Positions 1-5,500 of a stretch of DNA of 5,655 nucleotides are shown one piece after another. How positions within the stretch are numbered: position 1 is the first letter of the stretch; the number at the start of each line of letters is the position of its first letter. The stretch spans positions 1 through 5,655 of the forward strand of contig DATKCN010000125.1 of NCBI GenBank assembly GCA_035513175.1. The letters are read 5' to 3'. The stretch is from DATKCN01 sp035513175. GTDB taxonomy: Bacteria; Chloroflexota; Chloroflexia; Thermomicrobiales; CFX8. A program made the translations under genes and the position numbers. The notes under the pieces were generated by a model. It searched no databases, was not told where the DNA came from, and saw nothing but the letters and a program-made list of their open reading frames with translations.

Positions 1-1136
1 GTCGTAGTCGATGCCCGCGCCGAGACCGCCACCACAGATGTCGACGAAGACATCGAAGGAGTCGGGGCGCGGGAGGTGGGCTGCATGCGTGCGCGGACGG
101 GGGCGGGGAAGTACGGGTTGAGCAGGCAGCCGTGGGGAGCATTGACCTCGATGGGGCGGTTGCAGCCGTCGTTGGCGGGGATGGCGCTGTCACGGAAGAT
201 GCCACGCACGGCGGCGCGGCTGGCGGCGATGGTCGAGGAGAAGGGGGAGTTGAACTGCCCCTTGGTGGTCGCGCCGGTCCCGGTGAAGTCGATGGCGATG
301 CGCTCGCCGTCGACGGCGACGGTGGCCTCGATGCGCAGCAGGTCGTTGCCGAAGCCGTCGGAATCGATGAAGTCGACGCCGTGGTAGACGCCGTTCGGGA
401 TGGCGGCGATCTCGGCGCGCGCGCGGCGCTCGGTGTAGGCCAGCAGCTCGGGAACGAGCGCCCGCAGCCCGTCGACGCCATAGCGGTCGGCCAGCTCGCA
501 GAGGCGGCGGCGGCCGGTGTCGTTGGCGGCGAACTGGGCGTTGATGTCGCCGGTCGTCTTGTCGGGCGTGCGCACGTTGGCGCAGATCATTTGCCGCAGC
601 AGGCCGTCCGGCCGTTCCCAGTGCTCGGCGACGTTGAACTTCATGGGCGGGATGCGCAGCCCCTCCTGGTAGGTGTCGGTGGCCCGTGAGTTGGCGCCCG
701 GCGCCCCGCCGCCAATATCCAGATGATGCGCCAGTGATCCCGAAAACCCGATCAGTTCCAGACCACCATCCTCCGCATCCCGCATCCCGCGTCCCGCGTC
801 CCGACCGAAAAAGATCGGCGTGAAGAGGATGATGTCGTTGAGGTGGTGTCCACCTGCGTAGGGATCGTTGAGGATGTAGGCCTCGCCGGGCTGGACCTGG
901 TCTACGGGGAAGCGGGAGGCGCAGGCGGCGAAGCACTCGCCGAGCGCGGCCAGCATCATGGGGATCATCTCGGCCTGGGCGATGACGTTGCCCTCCGGGT
1001 CGAGCAGGGCGGCGGAGCAGTCGCGGGCCTCGCGCACGACGGTCGAGTAGGCGGCGCGGATGAGGTTGATGCCCATCTCCTGCGCGGCGGCGGCGAGGGC
1101 CTTGCCGAAGATGGCCAATGTTGCTGGATCGTGCAT
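1..1136 (-). CDS. hyuB: HyuB-family hydantoinase/oxoprolinase subunit B, partial, with a frame break near its visible 3' end
   Basis: This looks like subunit B of an N-methylhydantoinase / 5-oxoprolinase-type enzyme. With a HyuA partner, such enzymes hydrolyse cyclic amides, usually using ATP, in the cytoplasm. The start (MHDPATLAIFGKAL) matches where the family normally begins, and a GGGGAGG purine run sits a few bases upstream. Family-type blocks follow in order: REARDCSAALLD (residues 35-46), LNDPYAGGHHLNDI (89-102), LAHHLDIGG (135-143), DINAQFAANDTGRRRL (197-212), IDFTGTG (282-288) and NRPIEVNAPHGCLLNP (326-341). After PAPVRARM (residue 351, position 84) the frame turns to Ser/Thr/Ala nonsense. 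A different minus-strand frame then gives PDSFDVFVDICGGGLGAG over about positions 10-66, which resembles the downstream HyuB glycine-rich block. The gene therefore appears frameshifted, with probable loss of tens of residues, unless this is an assembly error. Residues about 111-124 are an extra segment encoded by heptamer repeats. No hyuA is visible. The family call is firm, the substrate unknown. Confidence 0.85.
   Translation of the reverse strand, partial: MHDPATLAIFGKALAAAAQEMGINLIRAAYSTVVREARDCSAALLDPEGNVIAQAEMIPMMLAALGECFAACASRFPVDQVQPGEAYILNDPYAGGHHLNDIILFTPIFFGRDAGRGMRDAEDGGLELIGFSGSLAHHLDIGGGAPGANSRATDTYQEGLRIPPMKFNVAEHWERPDGLLRQMICANVRTPDKTTGDINAQFAANDTGRRRLCELADRYGVDGLRALVPELLAYTERRARAEIAAIPNGVYHGVDFIDSDGFGNDLLRIEATVAVDGERIAIDFTGTGATTKGQFNSPFSSTIAASRAAVRGIFRDSAIPANDGCNRPIEVNAPHGCLLNPYFPAPVRARMQPTSRAPTPSMSSSTSVVAVSARASTT
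774..804 (-). repeat. Tandem heptamer array inside hyuB
   Basis: Read on the minus strand, positions 804 down to 777 are four consecutive heptamers, TCGGGAC, GCGGGAC, GCGGGAT and GCGGGAT, followed by a partial fifth unit. They encode the Gly/Arg/Asp-rich stretch GRDAGRGMRDAED of HyuB, at a point where I would expect only a short loop between the beta-strand block ending PIFF and the block LIGFSGSLAHH. The array keeps the reading frame open. The first 13 bases are identical to the left end of the inverted-repeat element at 2281-2447, so the two are probably the same repeat family. Confidence 0.75.
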
Positions 1137-1138
1137 GA

Positions 1139-1148
1139 CCCCTCCCCT
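1139..1148 (-). promoter_or_regulatory. Ribosome binding site of hyuB, part of a G-rich repeat
   Basis: On the minus strand the start codon (1136-1134) is preceded by an A/G run reading AGGGGAGGGG, with a GGAG core five bases from the ATG. This supports the chosen start. The run is continuous in composition with the adjacent hairpin repeat, so the repeat may supply or affect the translation signal. Confidence 0.6.
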
Positions 1149-1151
1149 CGG

Positions 1152-1176
1152 CCCCCTCCCCGGCGCGGAGAGGGGG
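1152..1176. repeat. C/G-rich hairpin repeat upstream of hyuB
   Basis: A C-rich arm (about 1153-1161) and a G-rich arm (about 1167-1175) can pair over about nine bases with one mismatch around a GGCGC-type loop. The C-rich arm is partly duplicated just to its left (1139-1148). Sequences of this general type, C/T-rich then A/G-rich around a short GC loop, are common dispersed palindromes in many GC-rich bacteria. Assignment to such a family is from memory. In the hyuB message the hairpin would lie in the 5' leader immediately ahead of the ribosome binding site. Confidence 0.55.
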
Positions 1177-1291
1177 AGATTGAGATTGATTGGATGTTGC
1201 CGATTCGCGTGGCTATCGGCCCTGTGCTCGACTATTCTCGCACTACAGGCAGACTTGTAGAGTGCGTTGGATCATCACGGCGTTGAATCTC

Positions 1292-1298
1292 GGGAGGA
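1292..1298 (+). promoter_or_regulatory. Ribosome binding site that fixes the esterase start
   Basis: GGGAGGA lies about five bases ahead of the ATG at 1303. An in-frame TTG at 1267 could extend the protein by 12 residues, but it has no comparable purine run before it and the extra residues (MDHHGVESREDG) do not look like family sequence. The ATG at 1303 is preferred. Confidence 0.8.
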
Positions 1299-1302
1299 CG
1301 GC

Positions 1303-2265
1303 ATGTCGCACAACGTTCCAAGACCGGACCTGGAGACCGAGGCGTTTCTGCGGATGCTGGCCGAGGCGGGCGATCCGCCGTTGCCGACGCTGACGGCGCA
1401 GGAGGCGCGGGCGCTGGTGATCGGGGCGGTGGACACGGATTCCCCGCGTCCGGCGGCGGAGATCGAGGACATCGTCATTCCTGGAGGGTCGTCGGGGAGC
1501 GTGCCGCTGCGCATCGTGCGGCCGGAGGGCGCGACGGGGACGTTGCCGGTTGTGCTGTACCTGCATGGCGGCGGCTGGGTGCTGGGGGACGTGACGGAGT
1601 ACGACCATCTGATCCGTTCAATCGCGCATAGGACGGGCGCGGCGGTGGTGTTCGTCGATTACACGCTGTGCCCGGAGGTTCGTTTTCCGATTGCCAACGA
1701 GCAGTCGCATGTGGCGGCTGCCTGGGTGGCGGAACACGGCGCCGAGCACGGGCTGGACGGCTCGCGCCTGGTCGTGGCGGGCGACAGCGCCGGGGGCAAT
1801 ATGGCGGCGGTGGTTTCGCTGCTGGCGAAGGAGCGCGGCGGGCCGGAGATCGCGTTGCAGGCACTGATCTACCCAGTTACAAACTGCGACTTCGGGACTG
1901 AGTCGTACAGGCTGTTCGGCTCGGGACACTACCTGTCCACCGAGGAGATGCGCTGGTTCTGGGACCACTACATGCCCGACGAGGCGGCACGCATCCAGCC
2001 GCTGGCGTCGCCGCTGCGCGCGAGCCTTGACGATTTGAAGGGGCTGCCGCCTGCCGTCGTCATCACCTGCGAGCTGGACGTGCTACGTGACGAGGGGGAG
2101 GCATACGCCCGCAGGCTGATGGAGGCGGGCGTGCCAGTGGCCGCCACGCGCTACGTCGGGGCGATCCACGGCTGCCTGACGATTCCGGGCGTGCGCGACA
2201 ACGCGTCGTCGAAGGCGATGCTGGCGCAGCTATATAGCGCGATTCGAGGGGCGGTCGAAGGATAG
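1303..2265 (+). CDS. Alpha/beta hydrolase, hormone-sensitive-lipase-like (family IV) esterase
   Basis: This is a complete 320-residue cytoplasmic-type carboxylesterase of the alpha/beta hydrolase fold-3 family, which hydrolyses short- to medium-chain acyl esters. The oxyanion-hole motif HGGGW is at residues 88-92. The nucleophile elbow GDSAGG is at 160-165, with catalytic Ser162. The acid is Asp259 in ELDVLRDEGEAYA, and the base is His289 in IHGCL. The family's VDYxLxPE segment is present as VDYTLCPE (118-125). The length of about 310-320 residues and the spacing of the triad are normal. There is no signal peptide or membrane segment. The N-terminal 50 residues form the usual cap helices. The only departures from consensus are YTLCPE for the commoner YRLAPE and HGCL for the commoner HGF. 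The gene is divergent from hyuB and ends 241 bases before the next gene. The natural substrate cannot be read from sequence. Confidence 0.95.
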   Translation: MSHNVPRPDLETEAFLRMLAEAGDPPLPTLTAQEARALVIGAVDTDSPRPAAEIEDIVIPGGSSGSVPLRIVRPEGATGTLPVVLYLHGGGWVLGDVTEYDHLIRSIAHRTGAAVVFVDYTLCPEVRFPIANEQSHVAAAWVAEHGAEHGLDGSRLVVAGDSAGGNMAAVVSLLAKERGGPEIALQALIYPVTNCDFGTESYRLFGSGHYLSTEEMRWFWDHYMPDEAARIQPLASPLRASLDDLKGLPPAVVITCELDVLRDEGEAYARRLMEAGVPVAATRYVGAIHGCLTIPGVRDNASSKAMLAQLYSAIRGAVEG

Positions 2266-2308
2266 CGGGGCGGCACGGGGTCGGGACGCGGGATACGGGA
2301 CGCCGTAG

Positions 2309-2328
2309 GGGCGCATGGCCATGCGCCC
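2309..2328. repeat. Perfect 20-bp palindrome (left REP-like unit)
   Basis: The ten bases GGGCGCATGG are followed directly by their exact reverse complement, giving a perfect palindrome with no loop. It lies 43 bases after the esterase stop codon. As RNA it could form a strong hairpin, but no T-run follows, so it is not a standard intrinsic terminator. Confidence 0.85.
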
Positions 2329-2406
2329 GGCCCGATGCCCAACCACGCCGAGTCGCCGCGAGCCGCACAATACGCCGTTGCCGATACGGGGCTTGTGGGT
2401 CATGAC

Positions 2407-2426
2407 GGGCGCATTGCCATGCGCCC
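2407..2426. repeat. Near-perfect palindrome (right REP-like unit)
   Basis: GGGCGCAT and ATGCGCCC pair over eight bases around the four bases TGCC. It is the inverted partner of the palindrome at 2309-2328 and differs from it by one base. It ends 80 bases before the macroglobulin start codon. Confidence 0.8.
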
Positions 2427-2493
2427 CTACGGCATTCCGCGTCCCGAACATTGGAACCAATGCGCCTCCGCCAGCGTCCAACCTGCATCAGGC

Positions 2494-2501
2494 TAAGGAG
2501 G
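2494..2501 (+). promoter_or_regulatory. Strong ribosome binding site of the macroglobulin gene
   Basis: TAAGGAGG is a near-consensus Shine-Dalgarno sequence about five bases ahead of the ATG at 2507. It decides this start and suggests efficient translation. I found no convincing promoter hexamers in the 46 bases between the repeat element and this site. Confidence 0.85.
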
Positions 2502-2506
2502 CCGGC

Positions 2507-2599
2507 ATGGCGAAGCGCGTTACTCGACGTACATTGTTGAAAGCCAGCGGCGTGACGGCGGCAGCGGCCGCGACTGGCGGGCTTGCCCAGTTTATGATG
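2507..2599 (+). other. Twin-arginine (Tat) signal peptide of the macroglobulin
   Basis: Residues 1-31 have a basic start (MAKRV), a twin-arginine motif TRRTLLK (close to the S/T-R-R-x-F-L-K consensus with Leu for Phe) and a weakly hydrophobic Ala/Gly-rich core. There is no cysteine, so lipoprotein processing is excluded. The cleavage site is unclear; a small-residue site around GLA-Q (25-28) is possible, or the segment may remain as a membrane anchor. Confidence 0.7.
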
Positions 2600-5500
2600 C
2601 GGGACGACGGGGCGGTTCCCGGGCGGCCACTGGCGCCGTGGGAGACACCGCCGATTACTTTCGGCCTGCGGGAAGACGACCAGGTGCAGGGCTACGTGGC
2701 CATCGCGCCGCGCGTGCTGCGACCGGGGCAGGACGAGTCGATCTCGCTGGCGCTGTTTCGCGGCAGCGGCGCGGTCGATGTCCCGGCTTCCAGCACGGTC
2801 AGCGTCGAGCTGCTACAGGAGGGGACGACCGTCGCCGCGGCGTCTGACTGGGTGCCGGGGCGCGGCTCGGTCGCGTTGGCGATTCCGACGGTCGAGGGCG
2901 GGGATTACACGCTGCGGGTCTCCGCCAAGGGGTTCCGCCAGCAGGCGCAGGTGAGGGTCGAGGACGGCACGCTCGTGTTCGTTGAGACCGACAAGCCGAT
3001 CTACAAGCCGGGGCAGACGATGCACATCCGGGTGCTGGCGCTCGACGCGCTGTTGCGCCCGGTGGCGGGCGAGGCAATGGTCGAGGCGCTGGACGCCCAG
3101 GGGATCAAGGTCTTTCGCAAGACGGTTCAGGTCGACGACTACGGCATGGGGACGATTGATCTGCCTCTCTCGTCTGAGCCGAACCTGGGAACCTGGAAGG
3201 TGCAGGCGACGCTGGGCGAGCGACGCAGCCAGGTCGATGCGCGGGTCGAGCGCTACGTGCTGCCGAAGTACGAGGTGACGGTCGAGCCCGAGAAGAGCTG
3301 GGTGCTGGCGGACGAGCGGATCGAGGGGGTCATCGCGGCCGAGTACAGCTTTGGGAAACCGGTCAATGGCGAGGTGGAGATTGCCGCATCGCGCTACGTC
3401 GGGGTGTGGGAAGAGTACGCCAACGTCACCCTGCCGATGCGCGATGGGCGGGCGACGTTCGAGGTCCCGTCGGTCGGCTACGCGGCGGGCTCGCCGTCCG
3501 GCGGCGGGCTGGCGAGCGTGCAGCTCGACGTCACGGTGCGCGAACAGGCGACGGGATACGAGGAGACGACGACGCGGCTGGTGACGGTCGCCAACGGAGC
3601 GATCGTGCTGCGCATGATCGCCGAGGGCACGACGTTCAAGCCGGGCCTGCCGTTCACGCTGCTGGTCAACGCGGAGACGCCGGACCAGCAGCCGGTGGAC
3701 GCCGACGTGCGGGTGACGCTCACCTGGCTCGATGAGGACTACAACGTCGCGCGCTCGGACAACGAGGATGTGCGCGTGTCCAACGGGCTCGGCACGCTGA
3801 CGGTTGACGCGCCGGAGGGTGCGGTGTCGTTGACGGCGGAAGCGATCGCGCCGGACGCGTGGGCGATGATGACGCTGCCAGCCGGTTATTCACCCAGGGG
3901 CGCGTTCATCCACGTCGAGCAGGTCGAGCGGCGCGGCTACCGTGTCGGCGAGACGGCCCGCTTCCGGGTGGCTGCCACGCGCACGGAGGGCAACTTCTTC
4001 TACGAGGTGCTCGCGCGGGGCAAGGTGGTCTTCAGCGACGTGTCGCGGGGCAACGAGATCGCGCTGACGCTGTCGCCGCTGATGGCGCCGGAGGCGCGCC
4101 TGCTGGTGTATCAGATCCAGCCGGACAGCGAGGTCGCGGCGGACTACATCCCCTTCACGGTCAGCGGCGACTACCCGCAACAGGTCGAGCTGCGCCTGCC
4201 GGAGGAGGTCGAGCCGGGCGACGACGTGCGCGCGGAGATTCAGACGCAGGGTCCGGCGCGGGTCGGGCTGGCGGCAGTGGACCGTTCGGTGTTCATCCTG
4301 GCCGAGAACCGGCTGAACCTGCAACAGGTGTTCGCCGAGCTGGAGCGGCTCTACCAGCAGCCACAGGCTGAGCTGCACGAGGCCGAGCCGATGATGGGCT
4401 GGGGCGATCCCTGGTCAACACGACACATCCCCGGCGCGGAGGAGCTGTTCCGGGACGCGGGGGTGGTGATCCTGACGAACCGCACCGTGCCGAAGGGCCG
4501 GGAACTGGAGTCGCAATGGGAAGCGTTCGCGATGGGGGCGGCAGAGGACGGCAACCGGCCAGTTGCAGCGGCCGCACAGCCCACGACCCCAGCCGCGACC
4601 GGACAGGAACCGCCCGCCGCAGTTGGAAACCTGGCCGAGCCGCAACGGGTGCGGCAGTTCTTCCCGGAGACGTGGGTGTGGAGCGAACTGACGACCGGCG
4701 CCGATGGCCGCGCCAGCACGCCGCTGACGGCGCCGGACAGCATTACAACCTGGATGTTCCGCGCCGTGGCGCTCTCGAAGGAGCACGGGCTGGGCATCGG
4801 CGAGGCGGAGCTGCGGGTCTTCCAACCGTTCTTCGCGCAGATCGACCTGCCGTTTGCCGCGATCCGGGGCGAAGAGCTGCCCGCCTCGGTGGCGCTCTAC
4901 AACTACGGGGCGCAGGCGGAGGAGTTCCTCGTCGAGCTGGAGACCGGCGCGTGGTTCGACGCGCTGGACGGGCTGGCGCGGACAGTGACGGTGGCGCCCA
5001 ACGAGGTGGGGCTCGCGACGTTCCAGATACGTCCGACGACGCTGGGGGTCCACCCGTTACAAGTGTCGGCGCGGGGGACGACGCTGGCCGACGCGTTGAT
5101 CAAGGACCTGATCGTCGAGCCGGAAGGGGCGCCGCGCGAGGACGCGGAGAACGTGGTTTTGACGCCGGGCAACACGTTTACGGCAGACCTCTCTGTCCCG
5201 TTTGACGCGGTCGAAGGCTCGGGGCGCGCCTTCCTGGCGGTGACGGGCAACGTGCTGAGCCAGACGATCGAGGGGCTCGAAGGACTGCTGCAGATGCCGT
5301 TCGGCTGCGGCGAGCAGAACATGATCCTGTTCGCCCCAAACGTATTCGTCACGCGCTACCTGCAGGAGACGGGGCAGATCAAGCCGGAGGTGCTGGCGAA
5401 GGCAGAATTGCTGATGCTGACCGGCTACCAACGGCAGATGACATACCAGCGCAGCGAGGGCAGCTTCTCCGCCTTCGGCGAGAGCGACGAGATGGGGAGC

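Larger units (their letters stand above)
1137..1302. other. Divergent intergenic region between hyuB and the esterase gene
   Basis: This gap must contain the start signals for both flanking genes, which point away from each other. Its hyuB side is a dense C/G-rich repeat (about 1139-1176). Its central part (about 1177-1245) is less GC-rich than the genes around it, as expected of promoter DNA. I could not identify a convincing -35/-10 pair on either strand, nor a clear operator palindrome apart from the hairpin listed separately. Confidence 0.5.
2281..2447. repeat. REPIN/MITE-like inverted-repeat element, 167 bp
   Basis: The element is bounded by perfect 11-bp terminal inverted repeats (TCGGGACGCGG at 2281-2291 and its complement at 2437-2447). 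Inside these lie two 28-base arms, 2302-2329 and 2406-2433, which match in inverted orientation at 27 of 28 positions. Each arm contains its own palindrome built on GGGCGCATGG. A core of about 76 bases with no open reading frame of note separates the arms. The left arm has exactly seven extra bases between terminal repeat and arm, one heptamer unit. Two REP-type palindromes in inverted orientation is the layout of a REPIN, a non-autonomous element. No transposase is nearby. No target-site duplication is obvious. The structure may also act as a transcriptional barrier between the esterase and macroglobulin genes. Confidence 0.8.

Noticed and set aside
132..689. Long plus-strand open frame of 185 codons overlapping hyuB
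   Set aside because: It is antisense to clear HyuB family sequence, its Gly/Ala/Val-rich product resembles nothing known, and open frames on the opposite strand are expected in DNA this GC-rich.
190..936. Minus-strand open frame of 248 codons in a second frame within hyuB
   Set aside because: Its product is an Arg/Pro/His-rich out-of-frame shadow over most of its length. The HyuB frame running through the same bases has the family motifs.
1210..1238. Possible sigma-70 promoter for the esterase (TGGCTA, 17 bases, TATTCT)
   Set aside because: Only three of six and four of six positions match the consensus hexamers. In a window of this size such a pair can arise by chance.
843..1286. Plus-strand open frame spanning the hyuB start and the intergenic gap
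   Set aside because: It is antisense to hyuB and runs through the C/G-rich repeat. It has no convincing ribosome binding site or family features.
2309..2328. Intrinsic terminator for the esterase gene
   Set aside because: The hairpin is strong, but the following bases are G/C-rich with no T-run. The structure is better explained as one arm of the inverted-repeat element.
2281..2447. CRISPR-like or attachment-site interpretation of the paired repeats
   Set aside because: There are only two copies, in inverted rather than direct orientation, with no spacers of regular length, no integrase and no tRNA nearby.
4351..5053. Minus-strand open frames of 148 and 212 codons under the macroglobulin gene
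   Set aside because: They are antisense to a gene whose protein is recognisable throughout, and their products are low-complexity shadows.
4516..5205. Plus-strand 229-codon open frame inside the macroglobulin gene
   Set aside because: It is an alternative frame rich in Arg, Gly and Ala, while the main frame carries the macroglobulin motifs across the same stretch.
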